DNA of 24,115 nucleotides, taken from contig JAVBOJ010000124.1 of the NCBI GenBank assembly GCA_031550755.1, positions 1 to 24,115 of the forward strand, given 5' to 3'. This DNA is from JAVBOJ01 sp031550755. GTDB taxonomy: Bacteria; Bacillota; Clostridia; Oscillospirales; UBA929. Of this stretch, positions 14,291 to 23,252 are shown piece after piece (within the stretch, counting starts at the first letter, position 1; each line of letters starts with the position of its first letter). The notes under the pieces are model-generated. The model saw only the letters and a program-made list of their open reading frames with translations, had not been told where the DNA came from and ran no database searches. The position numbers and the translations under genes were made by a program.

Positions 14291-14320
14291 AATATACCAC
14301 AAAACCCGCTGGTAAAGCAA
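14291..14320 (-). promoter_or_regulatory. Promoter of aminotransferase-trpS-tagO-wecB operon
   Basis: Minus strand: TTGCTT (14315-14320), an 18-nt spacer, TATATT (14291-14296). A start near 14284 would leave about 28 nt of leader before the ATG. The small inverted repeat GACA-AAC-TGTC lies at the predicted start site. The rest of the 157-bp divergent gap (14256-14412) shows no convincing sigma-A promoter for the giant plus-strand gene, though TGGTATATC at 14348-14356 resembles an extended -10 without a -35. Confidence 0.55.
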
Positions 14321-14412
14321 TGGAAAAATGGGAGACTCCGGGCGCTTTGGTATATCCATGCCCCTTCAAGGCAAGACTATGCAAGGTAACCTGACAAAAA
14401 AGGGATGGAAAA

Positions 14413-17400
14413 ATGCAGAATATTGCCGTCAATGTAGAAAACGAGTTGCTGTCCAAATATGCCGAAAATGAGGCCAAAGGGCTTGCCGTATCAGGAGAGA
14501 CAAGCTTTCGGAAGGTCATCCGGCTCACCCGGGAACAGGTGGATATGATCCAGAAAACCGCCCTGAAAATATCGGGGTGGTCGCCTGAACGCTCGCTTTT
14601 GCCGCAGGAATTCGAATGGTTGCTGGATAATCGTTATCTCTTAGAGCGGGAGGGGAAAGACGTCTGCCTCACCCTGAAAAAAGCCGGCAGAGCGCCCCGG
14701 TGCGAAGGGCTGCCGGCCATTTACCGGTTGGCGGCGTCGCTGGCGCGGGCGGGCCGCAACCGTGTGACAGGGGAGCGGATCGAGCTGTTTTTAAAGGGTG
14801 CGCAGAGCGCCAGAGCCTTGAACGAGAAGGAGCTATGGCTGTTTGTGCCCATGCTCAAGGCGGCGCTGGTGGCGGCGGCGGCGGGGCTCTGCCGCGAGCT
14901 GCTCGAAGTGCTGGACGGCTACGAACGCAAGGGAGACAAGAATCCCTTCGCCGCCGAGCTGACCGTGCGCCGCGCGTTGGAGGAGGGGAGTGCCCCGCCC
15001 GAATCGGCCGAGGAGCTCGCGCAATTGGCCGAAAAAGTACACACCCGGCTCTCCCAGTCGTTGGGACAGGCGGTCACATCGCTTCGGCTGCTGTCGGGAG
15101 CCGATTTTACCGAGCTGCTCAAGGATGCCTGCGTCATTGAAAAAAGTCTCGCGCAGGACCCGGTCTACACCCAGATGAGCGACGCCTCTAGGGCGCGCTA
15201 CCGCGCCGAGTTGTCCCGGATGGCCAAGCGGGAAGGACTGTCCGAGCCGGCCGCCGCCCGCAAGGTGCTAGAGCTATCCCGCGCCGCCGGGGACGCCCGC
15301 CGCAAGCATGTCGGCTACTATATCTTTGAACAGCCCCTCGGAAAACCCCGCGGGAAGGCCGCCGGGCGGCTTTATTTTTTTGGACTGATTGCGCTGTCGC
15401 TGCTGTTTCCCGGGATCGCGGTCTGGCTGTCCGGGGCATGGTGGGTGGGGGCGCTGCTGCTGTTGCCGCTGGCCGAGCTGTCCAAAAATCTGATGGATTT
15501 TGTCGTCCTGCGGCTGGTGAAGCCCCGGTATATGCCCCGGCTGGAGCTGCCCGACGGATTGCCGGCACGGGCGGCGACGCTGTGCGTCATTTCGACGCTT
15601 CTCACAAATGAGAAGAAGGCCAAAGTCTATGCAGACATGCTGGAGCGGTATTCGGTCACCAACCGGGACGCCGGCAAGCATCTATCCTTCGGTCTGCTGG
15701 TCGATCTGCCGGATGCCGACGCGCCCGTGCTGGAGACCGACCGGACGGTGCTGGAGGCTGCGAAAAAGGCGATAGAGGCGCTGAATGCCCAACATGGCGG
15801 CGGGTTTTATCTGTTTGTGCGCCCGCGCACCCTGCATGAGCGCGACAACCGCTTCATGGGCTGGGAACGCAAGCGCGGGGCGCTGTGCGAGCTGGCGCGT
15901 CTGCTCAAGGGGGAGGAAGCCTCCCTGCGTGCCGCCGTAGGCGAGCCCGCCCCGCTGAAAAAAATCAAATATGTCATCACACTGGACGCCGACACCCATC
16001 TGAACGCCGGCGCCGCCCGCGAAATGGTGGGCGCCATGCTACATCCGCTCGTCAAACCGGTTGTCGATCCGGAAAAACGGGTGGTCACCGAGGGGCACGC
16101 CCTCTTGCAGCCGCGCATGGCGGTGCATTTGGAGGCGGCGTCGAGAAGCCTGTTTTCCCGCGTGTTTGCCGGACAGGGCGGGTTGGATCCTTACGGCGGC
16201 TCGGTGTCGGACATCTATCAGGATCTGTTTGACCGTGGCTCGTTTATCGGCAAGGGCATTTTTGAGGTGGATGCCTTCCACGCCTGTCTGGACGGGCGGT
16301 TCCCGGAAAACCGGGTGCTGTCGCACGACCTGCTGGAGGGGGAAATTTTGCGCGCCGGACTGCTCGGCGATATCGAGCTGACCGACGGCTATCCCAGCCG
16401 CGCCAAGTCGTTTTTCGAGCGTCTGCACCGCTGGACGCGCGGCGACTGGCAGGCGGCGGCGTGGATGCTGCCGCGAGTACCGGGGGCAAAGGCCAAGGAG
16501 AAAAACCCGCTCGGCGGGCTCTCCAAGTTCAAAATCTTCGACAATCTGCGCCGCAGCTTATCCCCGTTTTGTCTGCTGCTCGCCCTCACGATGGGGCTGA
16601 TTCTGTCCGGACCGGTCTTTTGGTGGGCCTCGGGCGCGGCGCTGCTCGTCGCGCTGTCGCCGCTGCTGCTGAGCGCCGGGGAGATGGCCTTTCGCGGCGG
16701 CGGGGGGCAGCGCTATCATTCCACTATCATCACGGGGCTGGCGGCCGTCGTCTGGCAGACCGGCTTGCAGCTCCTCTTTCTCCCGTACACGGCGCTGCTG
16801 TCCCTCCACGCCGCCGTCGTGGCGCTTTACCGGGTGGTCGTCTCCCGCCGCCGTCTGCTGCAATGGGTGACCTCCGACCAGGCCGAGCAGGCCGGCAAGG
16901 ATGGCCCCGGGCGGTCGTTTCTGCGCATGTGGCCGGCGGTTTTGTGGGGCGTCGGCTGTATGGCACTGTCGCCGGCGGGACTGGCCGTCGGGCTGCTATG
17001 GGCGTTTTCGCCGCTGGCGGCTTGGCGGGTGAGCCTGCCCGAAAGCCGTAAGCGCGACATCCCCGGCGAGGACCGGGCGTTTCTCATGCGGCAGGCCAGC
17101 CTGATTTGGCAATATTTTGCCGATTTTCTCACGCCGGAGGATCATTTCCTCCCGCCGGACAACTGGCAGGAGCAACCCGCCGCCGGCGTGGCGCACCGCA
17201 CCTCACCCACCAACATCGGCATGGCGCTGCTGTGCGCGCTGGCGGCCATCGACCTCCAGCTGGTGGGGGCGGATCAGGCGCTGCGGCTGATCGACAGGAT
17301 TTTATCCACCGTCGAGGGTTTGCCCAAATGGCACGGGCACATCTACAACTGGATCGACACCAAAACACTGCGCCCGTTGCATCCGCGCTATGTGTCCACC

Positions 17401-20400
17401 GTGGACTCGGGCAACTTCGCCGGCAGTCTCATCACCCTGCGCGAGGGGCTGCTGGAGCTGCGCGACGCCGCCGCCGAGGATCTGGCCGCCCGGGCGGACA
17501 AGCTGGCGCGCAACATGTTGTTTTGGCCGCTGTACGACGCCAAGCGGCACCTGTTTTATATCGGGCAGGATCTGGATTCCGGCAAGCCGACCGACGGCTA
17601 TTATGATCTGCTGGCGTCCGAGGCGCGGCAAACCAGCTATCTGGCCATCGCGCGCGGGGAGATTGAGCGCCGCCACTGGCGGCGGCTGGGGCGGGCGCTG
17701 GTCACCGACGGGCAATACAGCGGCATGGCCTCGTGGACCGGCACCATGTTCGAATACATGATGCCGCAGTTGCTCATGCCCACCTATGAAAACTCGCTGC
17801 TGTACGAAAGCGCGCGGTTTTGCGTGCGCTGTCACCAGAAACGCACGGTGCGCGAGCATGTGCCGTGGGGCATTTCGGAGAGCTGTTTTTATTCGTTTGA
17901 CAACGCGCTCAATTATCAGTACAAGGCACATGGCGTTTCCCGGCTGGCCTTCAAGCGGGGGCTGGGCAAGGAGACCGTCGTCTCGCCCTATTCGTCGTTT
18001 TTGGCGCTGGGCGTAGCGCCGCGTGCCGCCGTCAAAAACCTGCGGGCGCTGCGCAATCTGGGTTTGGAGGGAAAGTACGGCTTTTATGAGGCGGCGGACT
18101 TCACCCCCGCCCGCCAGACCGGCCAGCTGGGCTTTGAGCCGGTGCGCTGCTTTATGTCCCACCATTTGGGCATGAGTCTCCTGTCCATCGACAATCTGCT
18201 GCGCGACGGGGTGATGCCCCGTCGGTTTATGCGCGACCGCGAAATGGGCGCGTTTGCCGAGTTGTTGCAGGAGCGGGTGCCGGTGGGCGCGATCTCCATG
18301 CGCAACGTGGGGCGCGAGGTGCCGGAAAAACCGGCGCGGATGCCGGTGGGCGGCTTGCGCCGCGAGGGCGGGGAGGCGCGCACGGGCTTTCCGGTGTGCC
18401 ACCTGCTGTCCAACGCCTCCTACACGCTGTTTTGCACAGACGGGGGGCTGAACGCCTCGGCCTGTTCGGGTTTGAGCCTCACGCGGTTTGAGCGGCGGAT
18501 GACCGGCGGGGCGGGCGGTCTGCGCTTCCTCATCGGCGACGGGGAGTCGTATCGCTACCTGACGCCCGCGCCCGAGTGGCGGCGGGACATCGAATATTCC
18601 TATCTGTTTGAGAGCGGCGCGGCGCGATGGGAGTCGGAGGGGCAGGGGCTCAGCGTCGCCCTGACCGCGCGGGTGCCCGACAATGAAATGGCCGAATGGC
18701 GGGCGGTTACGCTCAAAAACACCGGGGCGGAGGTCAAAAAGCTGACGCTGGCCTGTTACTTCGAGCCGGTGCTGGGCAAAGAGGAGGATTTCGAGGCGCA
18801 TCCGGCCTTTTCCAAGCTGTTCTTGCAGACCGGCATCGAGGGTCAGACCGTGATGGTGCATCGCCGTCCGCGCGCCGGCAAGGGCGACGCCTATCTGGCT
18901 TTCACCTGCGACCATCCGGCCGTGGGCTATGACACCTCGCGCGAGGCGGCGCTCGGCCGCGGCGGAGAGGACAGTCTGCCGGCCTGTTTGTCTGTCGCGC
19001 CGGGCTTTACCCAAGGCGCGGTGCTCGACCCCTGCGTGCTGGCGCGCGTACCGATTGTCTTGCAGCCGGGACAGAGCGTCACCGTGCGTTTTGCCCTGTC
19101 GGCGGCAGCGGTGGCGCATGACGCGCGTGCCGCGGCGGTGCGAACGGTCAACATGCCCGCCGCCGACGCCGGCCCGGGTCGCATGGACGGCATCCTGCGC
19201 CTGTTGGGGCTGACCGCCGACGAGGCCATCGGCGCGTACGAAATGTTGAGGGAGCTCATGTTCCCCGTCTGCGACAAAACCGGGGCCTATACCCGCGAGA
19301 ACAACATGGGTCAGCCGGGGCTTTGGAAATTCGGCGTCTCGGGCGATCTGCCCATCATGCTGTTCAAATGCTTCGACCTCAAGGCGCAGGAAAAGCTCGC
19401 CCGGGTCATACGCCAGCATCGGTTGCTGGGGCTTTCGGGCGCAGGCGCCGATCTGGTGGTGCTGACCCATGACGGCAGCGATTATCGCCGCCCGGTGCGC
19501 GGGGTCATCATGGAGACCCTCAAGGCCATCGGCGGCGAGACGTTGCTGGGGGTGCGCGGCGGCGTGCATGTCGTGGATGTGACCGCCTGCCCCGAGGAGG
19601 AGCAGACCCTGTTGGGCGCTTGCGCCGACTGGATTTATGAGGGCGATACCGACAAGGAGCCGCCGCGCGTGGCGGTGCTGCCGCCGGCGTTCCGGCGGGA
19701 TCACACCCGGCCGCTGGAGACCGAGGGGCGTCCCGTGACCCGCTATCTGGCCGACGGGGCGTTCCAGTTTGACACGGCGCAGGGTCTGCCGCGTGCCGCC
19801 TGGAGCCATCTGCTGGCAAACCCCGCCTTTGGGGCGCTTTGCACCGATGCTGGCACCGGGCATCTCTGGCGGCTCAACGCGCGGGAAAACAACCTGACGC
19901 CGTGGAAAAACGATCCGCTGGCCGTGCGCGGCGGCGAGGAGATTTTCCTCTGCGCCGACGGGCGCGAGGTTTCCCTGTTTGCCGACACCGACGGGCATCC
20001 CGTCACGGTGACCTACGGCTTCGGCTACGCCCGCTGGGAGAAAAAAGTCGACCACATCAAGGTCGAGACCCTCGCCTTCGTACCGCCCGACCGCATGGCG
20101 CGCGTCCTCACGGTCAAGGTCGAGGGAGCCTCCGACGCTTATCTCAAATACCGCAGCGCGGTCTGGATGGGCGCGACAGAAATCATGCGCCGGCATGTAT
20201 CGATGGAGCGGGAGCCGGGCGGGCTGATTTTGGCGCGCAACGGATACAACACGGCGTTTAACCCGCAGGTCTACGCCGTCGGAACAAAGCCGGCGGCCAC
20301 CGACGTGCAGCTGTCACGCGGCGAGGTGTTCTTCAAGCAGCCGCTGAAACTTGCGGACAAGGCGTTTTCCGGCGTGCTGATCAATGGCTGCGCCGCCAAC

Positions 20401-21957
20401 AAGGCCGGGCTGGCGCTCCTCAAAGAGCTGCTCGAGACGCCGGTCATCGGAGACGCGTGGGAGCGCACCCTCTCGTACTGGCGGAAAAAGGTCTGCCCCC
20501 TGCGGGTGGATACGCCGGACGAGCAGCTCAACCGCTACCTCAGCGGTTGGGCGCTGTATCAGGTGCTGGCCGGGCGCATGTTCGCCCGCGCGTCGCTGTA
20601 CCAGTGCGGCGGGGCGTTCGGCTTCCGTGATCAGCTGCAGGACAGCTGCGCGTTGGTCTACGGTGCGCCGGAGCGGATGAAATGGCAGATTTTACGCGCC
20701 TGCGCCCATCAATTTGAGGAGGGCGACGTGCAGCACTGGTGGCATCCCGCCGGGGCGTCGTCCTTGGGCGACCGCGGCGTGCGGACGAAATGCTCGGACG
20801 ACCTGCTGTGGCTGCCCTACGCGCTGTGTGAATATCTGGACAAAACCGGCGACGAGGGCGTCCTCGCGCCCAAAATCCCCTATCTCAGCTCGCCGCCGCT
20901 GGGGCCGGATGAGGACGACCGGTTTGAGACCCCGGGGCGCTCGGCGGTGCGCGAAAACGCCTACGCCCACAGCGTCCGGGCGTTGGATCGGGTCATTGAG
21001 CGCGGCGTGGGGGCGCACGGATTGCTGCTCATCGGCGCGGGCGACTGGAACGACGGCTTCAACATGGTGGGGGAGAAGGGGCGTGGAGAGAGCACCTGGC
21101 TCACCTTTTTCGCCGCCCATACGCTGGAGCGGTTTTCCGTTCTCTGCCGCAAACAGGGGGAGCCCCAGCGTGCCGACCATTACCGCCGCTGGGCGGAGAG
21201 CCTTTTGGAGGCGGCCGGCAAGGCGTGGGACGGGGCGTGGTTTCTGCGCGGCTATTATGACGACGGCGACACGCTGGGCGCGTCGGGCGACGAGGAATGC
21301 AAGATTGACTCGATCGCCCAGAGCTTTTCGGCCTTGGTGCCGCAGACGCTGGGCGGTCTCTCGGCCCTCGAGCGCGACAACCGGATCGACCGGGCGCTGG
21401 ACAGCGCGGTGAACCGTTTGGTGGACAAGGAAAACAAGGTTATTCGCCTGTTCGAGCCGGCGTTTGAAAAAAGTCCCAAAAACCCCGGCTATATCAAGGG
21501 CTATGTGGCCGGGGTGCGGGAAAACGGCGGGCAGTATACCCACGCGGCGGTGTGGCTCTGCATGGCGTTTTTCCTGCGCGGGCGCGCCGAGGAGGGCTAC
21601 GAGCAGCTGCGGATGCTGCTGCCGGGCACACATGATCAGGAAATTTACCGCGTGGAGCCGCATGTGCTGGCCGCCGACGTCTACTTCAATCCGGCCCATA
21701 TCGGCCGGGGCGGCTGGAGCATTTACACCGGCGCGGCGGCGTGGTCTTACCGCGTGGCGGTCGAGCATTTTTTGGGCGTCCGGTGGAAAAACGGGTTTCA
21801 GGGAGCGACGCCCCGTCTGCCGGAGGATTGGCGGCGGTTCGGACTGCAATTGCCCGACGGCGGAAGGCTGTCGGTCGAGCGGGACGGGAGCCTGTCCGAA
21901 AACGACGAAAAAGGGTTTTCTTTTGAGGAAAAGTATAGTATAATGACGCCTGATTGA
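14413..21957 (+). CDS. NdvB/ChvB-type cyclic beta-1,2-glucan synthase (GT84 + GH94)
   Basis: 2514 residues, a little shorter than the roughly 2800 usual for NdvB. Order: N-terminal regulatory region (1-310) with the NdvB-type SLAQDPVYTQMSDASRARYR; two membrane helices (318-360); GT84 synthase with DAD metal motif (525-527), HDLLEG (638-643) and HRWTRGDW (672-679, the QxxRW equivalent); membrane helices about 713-870; a glycoamylase-like helical domain about 925-1265; two GH94-type beta-sandwich regions (about 1325-1560 and 1795-2000); GH94 (alpha/alpha)6 barrel about 2030-2440 with GDWNDG at 2210-2215, the motif holding the general acid. In known enzymes the GT part builds a protein-linked beta-1,2-glucan from UDP-glucose and the GH94 part trims it by phosphorolysis. 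ATG 14413 has AGGG about 8 nt upstream. No exporter gene is adjacent. Cyclic product is an inference. Confidence 0.88.
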   Translation: MQNIAVNVENELLSKYAENEAKGLAVSGETSFRKVIRLTREQVDMIQKTALKISGWSPERSLLPQEFEWLLDNRYLLEREGKDVCLTLKKAGRAPRCEGLPAIYRLAASLARAGRNRVTGERIELFLKGAQSARALNEKELWLFVPMLKAALVAAAAGLCRELLEVLDGYERKGDKNPFAAELTVRRALEEGSAPPESAEELAQLAEKVHTRLSQSLGQAVTSLRLLSGADFTELLKDACVIEKSLAQDPVYTQMSDASRARYRAELSRMAKREGLSEPAAARKVLELSRAAGDARRKHVGYYIFEQPLGKPRGKAAGRLYFFGLIALSLLFPGIAVWLSGAWWVGALLLLPLAELSKNLMDFVVLRLVKPRYMPRLELPDGLPARAATLCVISTLLTNEKKAKVYADMLERYSVTNRDAGKHLSFGLLVDLPDADAPVLETDRTVLEAAKKAIEALNAQHGGGFYLFVRPRTLHERDNRFMGWERKRGALCELARLLKGEEASLRAAVGEPAPLKKIKYVITLDADTHLNAGAAREMVGAMLHPLVKPVVDPEKRVVTEGHALLQPRMAVHLEAASRSLFSRVFAGQGGLDPYGGSVSDIYQDLFDRGSFIGKGIFEVDAFHACLDGRFPENRVLSHDLLEGEILRAGLLGDIELTDGYPSRAKSFFERLHRWTRGDWQAAAWMLPRVPGAKAKEKNPLGGLSKFKIFDNLRRSLSPFCLLLALTMGLILSGPVFWWASGAALLVALSPLLLSAGEMAFRGGGGQRYHSTIITGLAAVVWQTGLQLLFLPYTALLSLHAAVVALYRVVVSRRRLLQWVTSDQAEQAGKDGPGRSFLRMWPAVLWGVGCMALSPAGLAVGLLWAFSPLAAWRVSLPESRKRDIPGEDRAFLMRQASLIWQYFADFLTPEDHFLPPDNWQEQPAAGVAHRTSPTNIGMALLCALAAIDLQLVGADQALRLIDRILSTVEGLPKWHGHIYNWIDTKTLRPLHPRYVSTVDSGNFAGSLITLREGLLELRDAAAEDLAARADKLARNMLFWPLYDAKRHLFYIGQDLDSGKPTDGYYDLLASEARQTSYLAIARGEIERRHWRRLGRALVTDGQYSGMASWTGTMFEYMMPQLLMPTYENSLLYESARFCVRCHQKRTVREHVPWGISESCFYSFDNALNYQYKAHGVSRLAFKRGLGKETVVSPYSSFLALGVAPRAAVKNLRALRNLGLEGKYGFYEAADFTPARQTGQLGFEPVRCFMSHHLGMSLLSIDNLLRDGVMPRRFMRDREMGAFAELLQERVPVGAISMRNVGREVPEKPARMPVGGLRREGGEARTGFPVCHLLSNASYTLFCTDGGLNASACSGLSLTRFERRMTGGAGGLRFLIGDGESYRYLTPAPEWRRDIEYSYLFESGAARWESEGQGLSVALTARVPDNEMAEWRAVTLKNTGAEVKKLTLACYFEPVLGKEEDFEAHPAFSKLFLQTGIEGQTVMVHRRPRAGKGDAYLAFTCDHPAVGYDTSREAALGRGGEDSLPACLSVAPGFTQGAVLDPCVLARVPIVLQPGQSVTVRFALSAAAVAHDARAAAVRTVNMPAADAGPGRMDGILRLLGLTADEAIGAYEMLRELMFPVCDKTGAYTRENNMGQPGLWKFGVSGDLPIMLFKCFDLKAQEKLARVIRQHRLLGLSGAGADLVVLTHDGSDYRRPVRGVIMETLKAIGGETLLGVRGGVHVVDVTACPEEEQTLLGACADWIYEGDTDKEPPRVAVLPPAFRRDHTRPLETEGRPVTRYLADGAFQFDTAQGLPRAAWSHLLANPAFGALCTDAGTGHLWRLNARENNLTPWKNDPLAVRGGEEIFLCADGREVSLFADTDGHPVTVTYGFGYARWEKKVDHIKVETLAFVPPDRMARVLTVKVEGASDAYLKYRSAVWMGATEIMRRHVSMEREPGGLILARNGYNTAFNPQVYAVGTKPAATDVQLSRGEVFFKQPLKLADKAFSGVLINGCAANKAGLALLKELLETPVIGDAWERTLSYWRKKVCPLRVDTPDEQLNRYLSGWALYQVLAGRMFARASLYQCGGAFGFRDQLQDSCALVYGAPERMKWQILRACAHQFEEGDVQHWWHPAGASSLGDRGVRTKCSDDLLWLPYALCEYLDKTGDEGVLAPKIPYLSSPPLGPDEDDRFETPGRSAVRENAYAHSVRALDRVIERGVGAHGLLLIGAGDWNDGFNMVGEKGRGESTWLTFFAAHTLERFSVLCRKQGEPQRADHYRRWAESLLEAAGKAWDGAWFLRGYYDDGDTLGASGDEECKIDSIAQSFSALVPQTLGGLSALERDNRIDRALDSAVNRLVDKENKVIRLFEPAFEKSPKNPGYIKGYVAGVRENGGQYTHAAVWLCMAFFLRGRAEEGYEQLRMLLPGTHDQEIYRVEPHVLAADVYFNPAHIGRGGWSIYTGAAAWSYRVAVEHFLGVRWKNGFQGATPRLPEDWRRFGLQLPDGGRLSVERDGSLSENDEKGFSFEEKYSIMTPD
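21916..21944 (+). promoter_or_regulatory. Internal promoter for ymfF-ymfH inside the end of the glucan synthase gene
   Basis: A perfect TATAAT (21939-21944) within the last codons of the upstream gene, with a weak -35 (TTTTCT, 21916-21921) at 17-nt spacing. Transcription would start near 21951, giving a leader of about 28 nt that carries AAGGGAGGGG before the ymfF ATG. Read-through from upstream is also possible because no terminator separates the genes. Confidence 0.5.
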
Positions 21958-21978
21958 AGAAGTAAGGGAGGGGATCGC

Positions 21979-23250
21979 ATGTCCGGTGCCGTCCGCCGGG
22001 AAATAGGGCCCGGCGTGTTTCTCACCGCCCTGCCCACCGATAAATTTAAAACGAGCGTCCTGTCCGTTTCGCTGGTGCGTCCGCTGTCGCGGCGGGAGGC
22101 GTCCCTGTCGGCGCTTTTGCCGGCGGTGCTGCGCCGCGGGACGCGCGAAATCCCCGATATGAAAACCTTTGCCGACGTGCTGGCAGAGCTGTACGGCGCA
22201 CGGCTGGAGCCCTGCGTCCGCAAAAAAGGCGAGGCGCAGTGCGTCGGGTTTGTGTCCGGCTTTGTGGATGGGGCGTTTTTGCCCGGAAAGCCCGCGATTC
22301 TGCCCGAGATAACCCGCCTGCTCTGCCAGACCCTGCTCGATCCCGCCCGGGAGGGCGGCGGCTTTGTGTGCGCCTATGTGGAGAGCGAGCGCGGTCAGCT
22401 TGTGGACATGATCCGCGCCGCCAAGAACGACAAGCGCTCCTGGGCCGAGCAGCGTCTGCTGGCGCTGATGTGTGAAAACGAGGCGTACGGCGTCCCCGAG
22501 CCGGGCACGGAGGAGACTGCCGAATCCATTACGCCGGAGGCGCTGTGGGCGCATTATCAGACCATTTTGCCGCGCTCGCGGGTGGAGTGCGTCTATGTCG
22601 GCCCCGCGCCGTTTAACACGGTGGCGGGCTATCTGGTAAAACACTTGAAAAATATGCCGCGCGGGGTCATTGACCCGGTGGAGACCGCCGTAGTCCGCCG
22701 GGCGGAGACCGAGCGTTTTTTTACCGAGACCATGGCCGTGTCGCAGGGCAAGCTCGCGCTGGGCGCGCGGCTGGGCGTAACGAGCGCCGACCCGGCCTAT
22801 CCGGCAGCGGTCATGCTGTCGGCCGTGTACGGCGGAACAACCTCGGCCAAGCTGTTTACCCATGTGCGCGAGCGACTGTCGCTGGCGTACTACGCCGCGT
22901 CGATCATCCACGCCCGCAAGGGGCTTCTGATCGTGTCGTCGGGCATTGACCCGACGGCGCTGGAGCCGGCCAAAAACGAGATCAAAGCCCAATGGGACGC
23001 CATTTGCCGGGGCGAGATCACGGACGAGGAGCTGGAAACCGCCCGCCGCAGCCTGCGGGACAGTCTGTTGTCGTCCACCGACCGGCCGGCTGGGCTGGAG
23101 GATTATTATCTGGGGCAGGTCTCCGGCGGAACGCTGGGCTCGCCCGAGGAACTGGCCGCGCGGGTGGAAACGGTGACAAAAGAGGAGATTGTGGACGTGG
23201 CACGCGGCGCGACGTGGGATACCGTCTATTTTCTGACAGGGGAGGCGTGA
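21979..23250 (+). CDS. ymfF: M16-family peptidase-like protein YmfF (inactive partner)
   Basis: 423 residues, M16 (pitrilysin/insulinase) fold, with AGGGAGGGG about 6 nt before ATG 21979. The zinc motif HxxEH expected in the first 100 residues is absent (that region reads RGTREIPDMKTFADVLAELYGA), so it is the non-catalytic half of a pair, as in mitochondrial-processing-peptidase-like dimers. C-terminal M16 features remain, such as the GGTTSAKLFTHVRERLSLAYY segment with the R/Y substrate-clamp pattern. Bacillus YmfF and YmfH are encoded side by side and have been linked to EF-P 5-aminopentanol modification and to processing of peptides; the task here is not proven. It sits 3 bases before ymfH. 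Confidence 0.88.
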   Translation: MSGAVRREIGPGVFLTALPTDKFKTSVLSVSLVRPLSRREASLSALLPAVLRRGTREIPDMKTFADVLAELYGARLEPCVRKKGEAQCVGFVSGFVDGAFLPGKPAILPEITRLLCQTLLDPAREGGGFVCAYVESERGQLVDMIRAAKNDKRSWAEQRLLALMCENEAYGVPEPGTEETAESITPEALWAHYQTILPRSRVECVYVGPAPFNTVAGYLVKHLKNMPRGVIDPVETAVVRRAETERFFTETMAVSQGKLALGARLGVTSADPAYPAAVMLSAVYGGTTSAKLFTHVRERLSLAYYAASIIHARKGLLIVSSGIDPTALEPAKNEIKAQWDAICRGEITDEELETARRSLRDSLLSSTDRPAGLEDYYLGQVSGGTLGSPEELAARVETVTKEEIVDVARGATWDTVYFLTGEA

Positions 23251-23252
23251 GC

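Noticed and set aside
14256..14412. Possible T-box or other riboswitch before the aminotransferase-trpS operon
   Set aside because: The promoter lies only about 30 nt from the start codon. No T-box sequence (the UGGN bulge element) or stable long-range pairing was seen.
14256..14528. N-terminal extension of the aminotransferase frame
   Set aside because: It runs through the promoter region and into the 5' end of the glucan synthase gene; family members begin near MQFSFSDR and the ATG at 14255 has a good ribosome site.
17302..20196. Very long open frame (over 900 codons) on the minus strand inside the glucan synthase gene
   Set aside because: It is the antisense shadow of a GC-rich gene with strong third-position bias. 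Its translation is His/Arg/Gln/Gly-rich low-complexity text with no motif, and it has no ribosome site; the plus-strand frame has clear GT84 and GH94 motifs.
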